Shown here piece by piece: positions 1 to 9,294 of a DNA stretch of 64,000 nucleotides. The notes under the pieces were generated by a model. The model had not been told where the DNA came from and made no database searches. It saw only the letters and a list, made by a program, of their open reading frames with translations. The position numbers and the translations under genes are program-made. This DNA is from Nocardioides jishulii (GTDB taxonomy: Bacteria > Actinomycetota > Actinomycetes > Propionibacteriales > Nocardioidaceae): assembly GCF_006007965.1 (NCBI RefSeq), contig NZ_CP040748.1, positions 744,001 to 808,000 of the forward strand, in the 5' to 3' direction. Numbering within the stretch: position 1 is the first letter of the stretch; each line of letters opens with the position of its first letter.

Positions 1-142
1 CCACCGGGAAGAAGAGGATCAGCAGGATCCACGCCACCTTCGGCAGGTGGCGGATGTCGGAGTCGCGACTCGTGATCGCCTGCACCAGGCAGAAGATGCT
101 GAGCACCAACGGCAGCACGTAGAAGATGACGATCCTGAGCAC
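1..142 (-). CDS. PLDc_N domain membrane protein, partial
   Basis: The first 47 codons of a minus-strand gene that leaves the window on the left. The visible part has a hydrophobic helix, a short polar loop with RDSD, the conserved LPKVAW stretch and the start of a second helix. This is the pattern of the phospholipase D nuclease N-terminal domain (PLDc_N), a small two-helix membrane module that in actinobacteria often makes up most of a short protein of unknown role. GTG at 142 is preceded by a GGAACGGAG-like ribosome site. The 3' part is not visible, so any attached domain is unknown. Confidence 0.7.
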   Translation of the reverse strand, partial: MLRIVIFYVLPLVLSIFCLVQAITSRDSDIRHLPKVAWILLILFFPV

Positions 143-253
143 GGGTACTCCGTTCCTCACCAGGGCCCCACGCCCTGGTCGTGGAGGTCAGCCTAGGGGC
201 AGCGGCGCGCCCGCGCCGGGAGAATCCGCGCGGGCCACCGCTCGCGAGATCGG

Positions 254-259
254 TAGGCT
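254..259 (+). promoter_or_regulatory. -10 hexamer of a leaderless promoter
   Basis: TAGGCT ends six bases before the ATG at 266, so the predicted transcript would start at or next to the start codon. No Shine-Dalgarno sequence is present between them. Inference from spacing only. Confidence 0.5.
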
Positions 260-265
260 CACCCC

Positions 266-925
266 ATGGACCACCCACAGGGCGACCCTTCCCAGCTGCG
301 CATCTCCGACGCCGACCGCCACAAGGTCGCCGACGTCCTGCGCGACGCCGCCGCTGAGGGGCGTATCGACCTCGAGGAGCTCGACGAACGGTTGGAGGCG
401 ACGTACGCGGCGAAGGTCTATGCCGACCTGGTCCCGATCACTCTCGACCTTCCGGGCGCGAGCCTGTCGGCCCTGCCCGCCCCGGGTGCCGCGGGCGCCC
501 TCCAGGTCCCGGGCGGACCGGGTGGGGTGGAGCTCCCCGTCTACACCTCGTCGCTGGCCATGATGTCGGGGGTCGACCGGAAGGGGATGTGGCGCGTCCC
601 TGACCAGGTCACGGCCTTCTCGCTGATGGGGGCTGTCACGCTCGACCTGCGTGAGGCGGTCTTCACCGCGCGCGACACGGTCATCTACGCCAACACCGTG
701 ATGGGGTCGGTCGACATCTACGTCAACGCCAACACCCACGTCATCGTCGAGGGGCACGGAGTCATGGGTGCCTTCGAGCAGTCGCGCGACAAGGTCCCTC
801 CGACGTACGGGCCCCAGTCGCCGGTGGTCCGGGTCAAGGGCATCGCCCTGATGGGTGCGGTCACGGTCACCCGCAAGCGCATGCCGGGGCAGCCCGGTCC
901 CCTCAAGAAGATGCTGGGCCACTGA
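266..925 (+). CDS. DUF1707 / LiaF-like C-terminal domain protein
   Basis: A 219-residue protein with an N-terminal DUF1707 (SHOCT-like) domain at about residues 10-62, recognised by the RISDADRHKVADVL stretch and the LEELDERL helix. The C-terminal half, about 95-215, has alternating beta segments with repeated MGAV/MGSV motifs, like the cell-wall-active antibiotic response (LiaF) C-terminal fold. No membrane helix is visible. Such proteins are common in actinobacteria and are thought to act in envelope stress or regulation, but the exact role is unknown. The ATG is supported by a leaderless -10 hexamer six bases upstream. Confidence 0.8.
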   Translation: MDHPQGDPSQLRISDADRHKVADVLRDAAAEGRIDLEELDERLEATYAAKVYADLVPITLDLPGASLSALPAPGAAGALQVPGGPGGVELPVYTSSLAMMSGVDRKGMWRVPDQVTAFSLMGAVTLDLREAVFTARDTVIYANTVMGSVDIYVNANTHVIVEGHGVMGAFEQSRDKVPPTYGPQSPVVRVKGIALMGAVTVTRKRMPGQPGPLKKMLGH

Positions 926-989
926 GCGGCAGCTGAGCCCTTCATTCGGTCCTGGGCCCTCGGGCGCGCCAGGGGCAGGCGTCAGCCCG

Positions 990-2303
990 TCAGCTGCCGT
1001 CGCCCCCTTCCGCCCGGTGCGAGCCGTTCGTCCCGTCGCCCTGGGGGGCTCCGTCGGGGCCGTTGTCTCCGTCTCCGTCGGCCATGTGCTCGGCGTGCGC
1101 CTGCTTCTCGGGGTTCTCCATGCCGGGGATCTCGCCCGCGTGCTCGGCGTCGACGGTGAGGTTCTCGCCGGTCGCGGGGTCGAAGAGGTGCATCTTGGAC
1201 GCGTTGACCCAGATCTGCGCCTCGTCGCCGTCGGAGATGCGGCTCGCGCCGTCGAGTGAGATGACCATCTGGGTCCGCAGCGACTCGCCGTCGAGGTCCT
1301 TCTCCAGCTCCGCCAGGTGCTCGCGGACCGTCGGCGGGGCCTCGAACGGCACGTAGGCGTAGGCCTGGTTGCCGAGCCACTCGACGACGTCGACGGTGGC
1401 CGAGAAGACCGATCCCTCGCTCACCTTGTCACCGACCACATTGGCGTCCTCGAAGTGCTCGGGGCGGATGCCGGCGATCAGCAGCCCCTTGCCCTGGACC
1501 TTGTCGGCCTTGTCCTGCGGGATCTGCACGTCGCCGAACGGCAGCTTGACGGTGGTGCCCTCGACCTCGGCGGGCAGGAAGTTCATGGGCGGCGAGCCGA
1601 TGAAGCCGGCCACGAAGAGGTTGCCCGGGTTCTCGTACAACTCGCGTGGGGAGGCGAGCTGCTGGAGCACGCCACGCTTGAGCACCGCGACCCGGTCGCC
1701 GAGCGTCATGGCCTCGGTCTGGTCGTGGGTGACGTAGATGGTGGTGATGCCCAGACGCTTCTGCAGGCGGGCGATCTCGGTGCGCATCTGACCACGGAGC
1801 TTCGCGTCGAGGTTCGACAGGGGCTCGTCGAAGAGGAACGCGTCCGCGTCGCGGACGATGGCGCGACCCATCGCGACGCGCTGGCGCTGGCCGCCGGAGA
1901 GGTTGCCGGGCTTGCGGTCGAGGTGCTCGTCGAGCTCGAGGGTCGCGGAGGCCTGACGCACCTTGCGGTCGACCTCCTCGTCCTTCTCGCCGGCGAGGCG
2001 GAGCGGGAAGGCGATGTTCTCGTAGACCGACAGGTGAGGGTAGAGGGCGTAGTTCTGGAAGACCATCGCCAGGTTGCGGTCGCGGGGAGCGAGGTCGTTG
2101 ACCCGGCGGTCGCCGATGATCATGTCGCCGGAGGTGATGTCCTCCAGGCCCACGACCATGCGCAGCAGCGTCGACTTCCCGCAGCCGGACGGCCCGACGA
2201 GGATCATGAACTCGCCGTCGGCGACGTCGATGCTCACGTCGTTGACGGCCGGGAAGCCGTCGCCGTAGCGCTTGACGATGTTCTTCATCGAGATGGCAGC
2301 CAT
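990..2303 (-). CDS. Sugar ABC transporter ATPase (UgpC/MalK/SugC type)
   Basis: The 437-residue ATP-binding subunit of a carbohydrate importer. Walker [10 protein letters not shown] lies at residues 37-45, the signature LSGGQRQRV near 135, then [11 protein letters not shown] and the switch histidine in VTHDQTEA. A MalK-type regulatory TOBE/OB region follows from about 240. It is the last gene of a minus-strand operon (lipoprotein, permease, permease, ATPase), five bases after the second permease. An odd feature is a C-terminal tail of about 60 residues, rich in Asp, Gly, Glu and His, beyond the usual end of the TOBE domain. Family members are usually 360-400 residues. Such ATPases can serve several sugar importers, so the substrate is not fixed by this gene. 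Confidence 0.93.
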   Translation of the reverse strand: MAAISMKNIVKRYGDGFPAVNDVSIDVADGEFMILVGPSGCGKSTLLRMVVGLEDITSGDMIIGDRRVNDLAPRDRNLAMVFQNYALYPHLSVYENIAFPLRLAGEKDEEVDRKVRQASATLELDEHLDRKPGNLSGGQRQRVAMGRAIVRDADAFLFDEPLSNLDAKLRGQMRTEIARLQKRLGITTIYVTHDQTEAMTLGDRVAVLKRGVLQQLASPRELYENPGNLFVAGFIGSPPMNFLPAEVEGTTVKLPFGDVQIPQDKADKVQGKGLLIAGIRPEHFEDANVVGDKVSEGSVFSATVDVVEWLGNQAYAYVPFEAPPTVREHLAELEKDLDGESLRTQMVISLDGASRISDGDEAQIWVNASKMHLFDPATGENLTVDAEHAGEIPGMENPEKQAHAEHMADGDGDNGPDGAPQGDGTNGSHRAEGGDGS

Positions 2304-2307
2304 CGGA

Positions 2308-3147
2308 TCAACCCTTCACTGCGCCGGAGGTCAGACCGGCGACGATCTTGCGCTGGAACAACAGGACGATGATGACGATCGGGACCGTGGAGACCACCGC
2401 GCCCGCCGCGAGCAGCGACGCGGGGCGGTTGAACGGGTCGGACCCTACGAAGAACGAGAGCGCCGCGGGGATCGGGCGAGCGGCCTCGGTCGAGGTGAGC
2501 GAGATGCCGAAGACGAAGTCGTTCCAGGCGAAGAAGAACGTCAGGATCGCGGCGGTGAAGACGCCTGGCGCAGCGAGCGGGACGATCACCTTGCGGAACG
2601 CCTGCCATGCCGTGGCGCCGTCGACCTGGGCGGCCTGCTCCATCTCCCACGGGATCTCGCGGAAGAAGGCCGACAGGGTCCAGATGGCCAACGGAAGCGT
2701 GAAGGACATGTAGGGGATGATCAGCCCCGGCCAGGTGTCGTACAGGCCGATGGCTCGCCACATGTCGAAGAGCGGGCCGACGAGGGAGACGACGGGGAAC
2801 ATCGCGATCACCAGGGCGGTGGTGAGCACGAAGCGCTTGCCCTTGAACTCGAGGCGGGCGATGGCGTACGCAGCGAGCGTCGCGATGATCACGGAGAGCA
2901 GGGTGGCGATGAGCGAGATGCCGATCGAGTTGATGATCGCTCGGCGGAACTGCTCGTTGTCGATCACCGAGGAGTAGTTCTCCCACCCGGCGAAGCCGGA
3001 GTCGGAGGGGAGGAAGCCGGGACTGCCCGCCTCCACCGACTTCTGGGTCTTGAAGCTCAACGAGATGATCCACGCCACCGGCAGCAGGCACCAGAACAGG
3101 ATCAGCAGGGCGCCGAGCACGACGCCGACCTTCTGCATGGGCTTCAT
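2308..3147 (-). CDS. Carbohydrate ABC permease, MalG/SugB type
   Basis: The 279-residue inner-membrane permease with six predicted helices and the binding-protein-dependent transport signature EQAAQVDGATAWQAFRKVIVP (the EAA loop) near residue 170, which docks on the ATPase. An N-terminal helix with a short cytoplasmic start is typical of the MalG class. It starts two bases after the stop of the MalF-type permease, so the two are translationally coupled. Context and family point to import of a di- or oligosaccharide such as trehalose or an alpha-glucoside. That substrate is an inference from the operon order, not from the permease itself. Confidence 0.92.
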   Translation of the reverse strand: MKPMQKVGVVLGALLILFWCLLPVAWIISLSFKTQKSVEAGSPGFLPSDSGFAGWENYSSVIDNEQFRRAIINSIGISLIATLLSVIIATLAAYAIARLEFKGKRFVLTTALVIAMFPVVSLVGPLFDMWRAIGLYDTWPGLIIPYMSFTLPLAIWTLSAFFREIPWEMEQAAQVDGATAWQAFRKVIVPLAAPGVFTAAILTFFFAWNDFVFGISLTSTEAARPIPAALSFFVGSDPFNRPASLLAAGAVVSTVPIVIIVLLFQRKIVAGLTSGAVKG

Positions 3148-3148
3148 C

Positions 3149-4066
3149 TCATCCCTCCCGACGGGCCGCGGCGAGGTCGACGCGGAAGACCTTGACGATG
3201 ACGAAGGCGACCACCAGCACCGACAGGAAGAGCAGCACCGAGAGCGCCGACCCCATCCCGAGTTGGAACTGCTCGATGACTTGTCGATAGGTGAGGAAGG
3301 AGACCGACTCGGTGCCCTGGGCGCCGGCGGTCATCACGAAGATGTTGTCGAAGATGCGGTAGGCGTCGAGCGCACGGAAGAGCACCGCGACCATGATCGC
3401 CGAACGCATGTTGGGCAGGATCACCTTCCACAGCCGCTGCCACCACGAGGCCCCGTCGACCTTGGCCGCCTCGATCATGTCCTCCGACACCTGGGCGAGA
3501 CCGGCGAGCAGGAGCAGGGACATGAACGGCGTGGTCTTCCAGATCTCCGAGACCATGATCGCCGCCATCGCCGAGCCGTACTGACCGAACCAGTTGAAGT
3601 CGGCGCCCACGAGCGGCAGCCAGTCGTTGACGAAGCCGTTGTTGTTGGAGAAGGCGAACTGCCAGGCGAAGCCGGAGACCACGGTGATGATGCCGTAGGG
3701 GATCAGGATCGAGGTCCGGATGACGCCGCGGGCAAAGATGATCCGGTGCATCACCATGGCGAAGATGAAGCCGATCACGAGCTCGACGGCCACCGTCACC
3801 ACCATGATGAAGACGGTGTTGAGGGTGGTGGACCAGAAGAGTGAGTCGGTCAGCGCGGTGGTGTAGTTGCGCAGGCCCACGAAGGACCGGTCGTCGGGCG
3901 CGGTGAGGCTGTAGTCGTACACGCTCAACCAGAGCGCGCGCAGCATCGGGAACGCGGTCACGATGAGCATCAGGATGATGGCCGGAGCGACGAGGAGGCG
4001 GCCGAGCTTGTTCTCCGCGACCGTCCGGTCACTCTGGTCGACGCGTGGGGCGACGTAGGTGCTCAC
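3149..4066 (-). CDS. Carbohydrate ABC permease, MalF/SugA type
   Basis: A 305-residue membrane permease with six to seven hydrophobic helices and an EAA loop (EAAKVDGASWWQRLWKV) near residue 205. The cytoplasmic N-terminus has no signal peptide. GTG at 4066 overlaps the stop of the binding-protein gene by four bases (GTGA), showing tight coupling. It forms the heterodimeric channel with the next gene. Length and layout match SugA/ThuF-type permeases. Confidence 0.92.
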   Translation of the reverse strand: MSTYVAPRVDQSDRTVAENKLGRLLVAPAIILMLIVTAFPMLRALWLSVYDYSLTAPDDRSFVGLRNYTTALTDSLFWSTTLNTVFIMVVTVAVELVIGFIFAMVMHRIIFARGVIRTSILIPYGIITVVSGFAWQFAFSNNNGFVNDWLPLVGADFNWFGQYGSAMAAIMVSEIWKTTPFMSLLLLAGLAQVSEDMIEAAKVDGASWWQRLWKVILPNMRSAIMVAVLFRALDAYRIFDNIFVMTAGAQGTESVSFLTYRQVIEQFQLGMGSALSVLLFLSVLVVAFVIVKVFRVDLAAARREG

Positions 4067-5406
4067 AGCAACCTCTTTCCTGCGAGGACGTCGCTGAGGA
4101 ACTTCGCCGACTCCTCGGGGGTTTTGTCCGGCTCGACGGACGACGGCGGGTGCCAGACCGACTGCACGGCACTCGAGATCTGGCTGTAGTAGGGGCTCTG
4201 GGGCCGCGGCCCGGCGGCGTCGATCGACTCACGGAAGAGGGCCAGCAGGTCCTCGGGGAAGGCGTCGGTCAACGCCTTGGACTCGTAGACCGACCCGCGG
4301 GAGGGGAAGAGTCCGGCCTCCACCGCAAGCGCCTCCTGCGCGTCGCTGTTGGTGACGCAGAGTGCGGCCTCCTGGGCCATCTCGGTGTGCTTGCTGTAGG
4401 CGCCGACCCCGACCTGGATCCCGCCGATGGGTGGGCGAGACTCCTCGCCCTCGACCGTGGCGGGCCAGCGGGCCCAACCGAGGTCCTTGGTCGCGCCCTT
4501 CACGAGGTCGCCGTTGGCCTCCGCGTCGACCTGGTTCTTGTAGACGAAGGTCCAGTTGACGTTGAACGATCCCGGGCCGGGGTTGGCCTTGCTCTCGAGC
4601 AGTCCGGCGAGGCTGGTGCCTTCGTTGGAGACCGAGAGGTCGGCCTGGGCGGCCTTCGAGTCGGCGAGCTGCTTGATGATCGTCGCGGCGTCACGGCCGG
4701 CGTCGGAGTCGATCTCGATCTTGGCGTCGCGACCGGCCTCGGTGTCGGTGACGATGTTGCCGCCGGCTCCCATGATCATGGAGTTGATCCAGACGACGTA
4801 GCCCTCGTACTTGTTGCCCTGGACGCCGACCTTGCCGCCGTTGTCGGCCGCCCCGTCGATGATCTGCTTCCAGGTGACGGGCTTGCTCATGTCGAGGCCT
4901 GCAGCCTCGGCGAGGGACTTGCGGTACCAGAGCACCTGGGTGTTGGACCACTGCGGCACCACCACGACCTGACCGTCCCACGTGGCGGTGGCGGCAGCGC
5001 CCGCGAGGACGTCCTCGCCCAGGGCCTGGCTCGAGAGGTCGTCGACGAAGGGCTCGAGCCAGCCGGCGCTCGCGAACTCCGGGACGAAGATGGGGTCGAG
5101 GTTCATCAGGTCGGTGGACGAGTCCTTGGCCGCGAGGCGTCGGGCGAGCTGCGTACGCTGCTCCGTCGCGTTGTTGGGCAGGAGCTGCACCGCGATGGAG
5201 TAGTCGTCGGTGGAGCAGTTCTTGGCGATCTTGTCGACCGTCTCCTGGGCATCCGGGTTGATGTACCAGTTGAGCGTGACCTTGCCGCCGCCGTCGGACC
5301 CGCAGGCCGTCAGGACGGACGAGCCGATCATGAGCGCAGCAACAGCCAGACCTGCACGACGAAGCCGCGATGGTCCGGGACGTGGGCGAAACCGTGGCGA
5401 TCGCAT
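4063..5406 (-). CDS. Sugar-binding lipoprotein of the ABC importer (LpqY/ThuE-like)
   Basis: A 447-residue extracellular solute-binding protein, family 1. A basic N-terminus, a hydrophobic segment and the lipobox L-T-A-C put the lipidated cysteine at residue 35. The mature part begins with a beta strand (VTLNWYINP) usual for this family. ATG at 5406 was chosen because AAGGAGG lies at 5410-5416 and the signal peptide then has normal length; ATG at 5430 is an in-frame alternative. The gene order (lipoprotein, two permeases, ATPase) is that of mycobacterial LpqY-SugABC, so trehalose or a related glucoside is a reasonable guess. The long upstream non-coding region probably carries the operon promoter. 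Confidence 0.9.
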   Translation of the reverse strand: MRSPRFRPRPGPSRLRRAGLAVAALMIGSSVLTACGSDGGGKVTLNWYINPDAQETVDKIAKNCSTDDYSIAVQLLPNNATEQRTQLARRLAAKDSSTDLMNLDPIFVPEFASAGWLEPFVDDLSSQALGEDVLAGAAATATWDGQVVVVPQWSNTQVLWYRKSLAEAAGLDMSKPVTWKQIIDGAADNGGKVGVQGNKYEGYVVWINSMIMGAGGNIVTDTEAGRDAKIEIDSDAGRDAATIIKQLADSKAAQADLSVSNEGTSLAGLLESKANPGPGSFNVNWTFVYKNQVDAEANGDLVKGATKDLGWARWPATVEGEESRPPIGGIQVGVGAYSKHTEMAQEAALCVTNSDAQEALAVEAGLFPSRGSVYESKALTDAFPEDLLALFRESIDAAGPRPQSPYYSQISSAVQSVWHPPSSVEPDKTPEESAKFLSDVLAGKRLL

Positions 5407-5954
5407 GACCCTCCTTGATGTGGTCTCCATCACATGTAGTCCCTGCGGGTCACTTGCCGCAACCCCTGAGGGCCATGAGTTGTGTGGGACAACGTGCTTC
5501 CTCGGTGGTTGTCGGCGGGATGGCACCACCCCTGCTCGGTGCGATGTCGACTCGTCCAGGGCAACGGTCCGTCGCGCCGACTCCGTGCCTGCGGCCGGTG
5601 CTTGCGTGGCTGTGCTCGTGGGCCACTCACCTGCCCACGCCTCAGGCGGCGCAAACCCCGCCGGGCAGGGCGGTCGGGCACGTCTCCAGCTGCCGCAGGG
5701 GTCACGTCCGGGGCGGAGCTGGCTCACCGAGGGGGGCAGAAGTGCCACGCCACGGGAGTCACCGCCATCCGCTCGCTCCAGGGCAGCGCTACAGGGCTGC
5801 GTACGCGTCAGGCAGGCAAGGGCCGACGTCCGGGGTCGCGCTGGTCACCACGCCGATGACGACCGCTTCTCCTTGCTGCACTGTCTGAAGAAGAAGTGAC
5901 GCTCGCTGACGCAGCGCTGGTCAGTGAGCCGCGTGGCTCACTGACCAGCGTGAC
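5407..5954. other. Long intergenic region upstream of the sugar importer
   Basis: About 550 bases without a convincing gene. Reading frames here show no domain, no good ribosome site and unnatural composition (runs of Arg, Pro and Cys). The right end holds the glpX terminator hairpin. The left part should contain the promoter of the sugar operon, but no clear LacI- or GntR-type palindrome was found by eye. Confidence 0.6.
5916..5949 (-). terminator. Terminator hairpin after glpX
   Basis: A perfect 15-bp stem (GCTGGTCAGTGAGCC and its complement) with a four-base loop, starting six bases beyond the glpX stop. There is no T tract on either side, so it would be an L-shaped or stem-only terminator of the kind common in actinobacteria. 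Confidence 0.7.
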
Positions 5955-6977
5955 TCACTGGGAGAAGTTGATCGCGGAGAACTTCTTCATCTTGCCGAGC
6001 TGGTGCTCGGAGATCACCTGGCGGATCGTGCCGCTGCGCGAGCGCATGACCAGCGAGTGGGTGGTCGCGGCGCCGTTGGCCTTGTAGCGGACGCCCTTCA
6101 TCAGCTCGCCGTCGCTGATGCCGGTGGCGACGAAGAAGCAGTCGTCGCCGGTGACCAGGTCGTCGGTCGAGAGGACGAAGTCGGGGTCGAGGTTGTGGCC
6201 GGCGTCGATGGCCCGCTGGCGCTCCTCGTCGTCGGTGGGCCACAGGCGGCCCTGGATCACGCCGCCGATGGCCTTCATCGCGCAGGCCGCGATGATGCCC
6301 TCGGGGGTGCCGCCGATGCCGAGCATGAGGTCGACGCCGGTGTCGGGACGGGCCGCCATGATGGCGCCGGCCACGTCGCCGTCGGAGATGAACTTGATGC
6401 GGGCGCCGGTGGAGCGGATCTGGGCGACCATCTCCTCGTGGCGCGGGCGGTCGAGGATGACGACGGTGACGTCCTCGGGGCGGGTGCCCTTGGCGCGGGC
6501 CACGGCTCGGATGTTCTCCGGCACGGGGTTGCGGATGTCGACGACGTGGGCGGCCTCGGGGCCGGTGACGAGCTTCTCCATGTAGAAGACGGCCGACGGG
6601 TCGTACATCGCGCCGCGCGGGGCGACGGCCATGACGGCGACGGCGTTGTTCATGCCCTTCGCGGTCAGGGTGGTCCCGTCGATCGGGTCGACCGCGACGT
6701 CGACGTCGGGGCCCGTGCCGTCGCCGACCTGCTCGCCGTTGAAGAGCATGGGCGCGTCGTCCTTCTCGCCCTCACCGATCACGACGGTGCCGTTCATGGC
6801 GACCGAGGAGATCATCACGCGCATCGCGTTGACGGCGACACCGTCCGCTCCGTTCTTGTCGCCGCGTCCGACCCAGCGGCCCGCGGCGAGCGCGGCGGCC
6901 TCGGTGACGCGCACCAGCTCCATGGCCAGGTTGCGGTCGGGCGGGGTGGGCGAGACGGAGGAGTCGACGGTCGTCAT
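5955..6977 (-). CDS. glpX: Class II fructose-1,6-bisphosphatase
   Basis: A 340-residue GlpX-type phosphatase that hydrolyses fructose 1,6-bisphosphate to fructose 6-phosphate in gluconeogenesis. The metal and phosphate site [12 protein letters not shown] is near residue 85, with [12 protein letters not shown] before it. GGTPEG near 200 and the DDCFF strand near 275 also match. This is the usual sole FBPase of actinobacteria. ATG at 6977 is preferred over 6986 because TACGAT ends seven bases upstream of it, as in other leaderless genes here, and this hexamer overlaps the alternative start. A strong hairpin follows the stop. Confidence 0.95.
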   Translation of the reverse strand: MTTVDSSVSPTPPDRNLAMELVRVTEAAALAAGRWVGRGDKNGADGVAVNAMRVMISSVAMNGTVVIGEGEKDDAPMLFNGEQVGDGTGPDVDVAVDPIDGTTLTAKGMNNAVAVMAVAPRGAMYDPSAVFYMEKLVTGPEAAHVVDIRNPVPENIRAVARAKGTRPEDVTVVILDRPRHEEMVAQIRSTGARIKFISDGDVAGAIMAARPDTGVDLMLGIGGTPEGIIAACAMKAIGGVIQGRLWPTDDEERQRAIDAGHNLDPDFVLSTDDLVTGDDCFFVATGISDGELMKGVRYKANGAATTHSLVMRSRSGTIRQVISEHQLGKMKKFSAINFSQ

Positions 6978-7112
6978 GGGCGGCATCGTATCGGGCGCGA
7001 GCTGCCTTTCCGCGCCAGGACGCGAGGCGTGAACGAGGTCCGGCTCACAGGCGTCCCGTGGCGCGGGGAGGGGAACGCTGTCCGGGAGGGGTCACCTGCG
7101 AGGATGGGCGGC

Positions 7113-7712
7113 GTGAGTCAGAGTCCCGGGCGCTACCAGACCTCCATGGCAGGCATGGTCGGCGCGATGATCGTCCTGATCGGCTGCGTGCTGGCGTTCG
7201 TCGCCTTCCGAGAGACGAGCCGCGAGGTTCCCCAGGTGGAGCCCGAGGCGATCGCCTGGCAGGACGCCGTGACCGCCCTTGCCAACGAGGGCTACGCGAT
7301 CATCGCGCCCAACGGCCTCCCGGACGGGTGGATCGCCACCAACATCCGCTCCCGTCCGGGCGACCCGCCGGTCCTCGAGCTCAGCATGCTCACCGACGAG
7401 GAGAAGTTCGTCGGCTACCGGCAGGACGACGAGCGCCTCGAGGACATGCTGGAGACCTACGTCGACAAGAAGGCTCGCCCCGGCGAGCCGGTCGAGGTGA
7501 CCGGCGGCGACTTCGCCGGCGAGTGGGAGACCTGGTCGGACGAGGGCGGCGACCATGCCCTGGTGCGTGACCTGGGCGACCAGCGCCTCATGGTCTACGG
7601 GTCGGCGCCGACGGAGGACCTGGTCGAGCTCGCCTCCCGGCTGACCGTGGCCGAGTCGTCGCGTCCGGCGGCCCAGGTGTCGGGCTCGCCCACGCCTGCG
7701 CCCCAGGACTGA
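7113..7712 (+). CDS. DUF4245 membrane-anchored protein
   Basis: A 199-residue protein with one N-terminal membrane helix (residues about 14-32) and a soluble domain outside, matching DUF4245, an actinobacterial family of unknown function. The C-terminus is a short Pro/Ser/Thr tail. GTG at 7113 is favoured: GAGGAT ends seven bases upstream, and the only other in-frame start (ATG 7104) overlaps that hexamer. It is divergent from glpX and converges on xseB. Confidence 0.75.
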   Translation: MSQSPGRYQTSMAGMVGAMIVLIGCVLAFVAFRETSREVPQVEPEAIAWQDAVTALANEGYAIIAPNGLPDGWIATNIRSRPGDPPVLELSMLTDEEKFVGYRQDDERLEDMLETYVDKKARPGEPVEVTGGDFAGEWETWSDEGGDHALVRDLGDQRLMVYGSAPTEDLVELASRLTVAESSRPAAQVSGSPTPAPQD

Positions 7713-7746
7713 GCCGGCCCAGGACTGAACCCGGCCCAGCTCCGAC

Positions 7747-7977
7747 TCAGTCGTCGGAGCCGGCCTCCGAGCTGCCGTCGATCGCGTCGTCGAGACGCTG
7801 GCGGGCCCCGTTGAGCCAGGCCTGGCAGGCGGTCGCGAGAGCCTCTCCGCGCTCCCACAGGGCCAAGGACTGCTCGAGCGTCGTCCCACCCTGCTCCAAG
7901 GTGCGCACGACCTCGATCAGCTCCTCGCGAGCCTCCTCGTAGGAGAGGTCCTGCGGGTCGGTCGCGGTCTCACTCAT
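7747..7977 (-). CDS. xseB: Exodeoxyribonuclease VII small subunit
   Basis: A 76-residue protein with the compact helical XseB fold: [10 protein letters not shown], then the VRTLEQG...[11 protein letters not shown] stretch that defines the family. It binds XseA to form exonuclease VII, which degrades single-stranded DNA to oligonucleotides. The start overlaps the xseA end by eight bases, a standard arrangement. Confidence 0.95.
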   Translation of the reverse strand: MSETATDPQDLSYEEAREELIEVVRTLEQGGTTLEQSLALWERGEALATACQAWLNGARQRLDDAIDGSSEAGSDD

Positions 7978-9232
7978 CGTCGTCTCCTGACGCGTCGGTG
8001 CCGGTGAGGGCGGGATCTGGTTCGGTACGCGTGGCCTCCGCGTGCACCCGGCCGTCGGCCAGTCGGACGGTCATCGCAGCCCCTGCGGGCAAGGCCTCGA
8101 TCGAGGTGACCACGTGACCGTCGACGTCCTGGACGACGGCGTAGCCCCGCTGCAGGGTGGCCAGCGGCGAGAGCGCCCGGGCGCGGGCGCGGTGGTGGTC
8201 GACGTCGTCGGCGGCCCGGTCGAGCCGGTGCGAGAGCGTACGGCGGGCGCGGTCGCGCAGGGCGGCGACCTCGTCGGCGCGGGCGTCCAGGAGCGTACGC
8301 GGGTCGGCCAGGGCGGGGCGGGAGCGCAGCGCGTCGAGGGTGGCCTGCTCGCGCTCGACGAAGGCGCGGACCAGGGAGCGGACCCGGCCGTGGGCCCAGA
8401 GCACGCCGTTGAGCTCCTCAGCCATGTCGGGCACGACCAGCTTGGCCGCGTCGGTCGGGGTGGAGGCGCGCACGTCGGCCACCAGGTCGAGCAGGGGCTG
8501 GTCGGGCTCGTGGCCGATGGCGGAGACCACGGGCGTACGCATCGAGTGGACCTGGCGGATCAGCCCCTCGTCGCTGAAGGGCAGCAGGTCCTCCACCGAG
8601 CCGCCGCCGCGCGCCACGACGATGACGTCGACCGCGGGGTTGGCCTCGAGTCGCTGGAGCGCGGCGATGACCGTGGCTGCCGAGCTCTGACCTTGCATCG
8701 TGGCGTGGGCGACCTCGAAGCGGACGGCGGGCCAACGGCGTCGTGCGTTGTCCAGGACGTCGCGCTCGGCGGCTGACTTCGGTGCGGTGACCAGGCCGAC
8801 GCAGTCGGGCAGGAAGGGGAGCTGGCGCTTGAGCTCGGGGGCGAAGAGTCCTTCGGCCGCGAGCAGCTGGCGGCGCCGCTCCAGGCGGGCGAGCAGCTCG
8901 CCGAGACCGACCATGCGGATGTCGCGGGCGACCAGGGAAAGCGTGCCGCGGTTGGCGTAGTAGCTCGGCTTGGCGTGCATCACCACGCTCGCGCCCTCCA
9001 CCAGCGGCGGGTTGAGGGAGTCGAAGAGGCTGCGCGCACAGGTCACGTTGACCGAGATGTCGGCGTGGGAGTCGCGCAGCGTCATGAAGACCGTCTGCAG
9101 GCCGGGGCGGCGGCTGACCTGGGTGACCTGGCCCTCGACCCACACGGCGCCGAGGCGGTCGATCCAGCCCGAGAGCGCGTTGGCGATCGACCGGACCGGG
9201 GCCGGCTGCTCCAACGACGTCTCGAGTGCCAC
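7970..9232 (-). CDS. xseA: Exodeoxyribonuclease VII large subunit
   Basis: The 420-residue catalytic subunit. An N-terminal OB fold (about 15-110, with [12 protein letters not shown]) precedes the exonuclease domain with [12 protein letters not shown] and the conserved [17 protein letters not shown] motif near 215, then [13 protein letters not shown]. The long helical region binding XseB follows. GTG at 9232 is preceded by TAGGCT with six bases between, indicating a leaderless transcript for the xseAB operon. Confidence 0.95.
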   Translation of the reverse strand: MALETSLEQPAPVRSIANALSGWIDRLGAVWVEGQVTQVSRRPGLQTVFMTLRDSHADISVNVTCARSLFDSLNPPLVEGASVVMHAKPSYYANRGTLSLVARDIRMVGLGELLARLERRRQLLAAEGLFAPELKRQLPFLPDCVGLVTAPKSAAERDVLDNARRRWPAVRFEVAHATMQGQSSAATVIAALQRLEANPAVDVIVVARGGGSVEDLLPFSDEGLIRQVHSMRTPVVSAIGHEPDQPLLDLVADVRASTPTDAAKLVVPDMAEELNGVLWAHGRVRSLVRAFVEREQATLDALRSRPALADPRTLLDARADEVAALRDRARRTLSHRLDRAADDVDHHRARARALSPLATLQRGYAVVQDVDGHVVTSIEALPAGAAMTVRLADGRVHAEATRTEPDPALTGTDASGDDDE

Positions 9233-9294
9233 GCGGCGAGCCTAGTGGCGCGGCACAGCGTGACCCGACAGGCCCGACGCGTGAGGATGGTCGG

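Noticed and set aside
927-999. Terminator between the DUF1707 and ATPase genes
   Set aside because: The 10-base arms are over 50 bases apart and overlap the ATPase stop region, so a functional hairpin is doubtful.
5407-5748. Longer N-terminus for the sugar-binding lipoprotein
   Set aside because: The upstream frame is open but has no family features, would place the signal peptide over 100 residues inside, and ignores the AAGGAGG site.
5640-5900. Small protein genes in the long intergenic region
   Set aside because: Several short frames exist, but all are Arg/Pro/Cys-rich, overlap each other and lack ribosome sites.
6003-7100. Long coding frame opposite glpX
   Set aside because: Open only because of the high-GC codon pattern of glpX; the product is Asp/Val/Gly-rich without any domain. 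The real gene on this strand starts at 7113.
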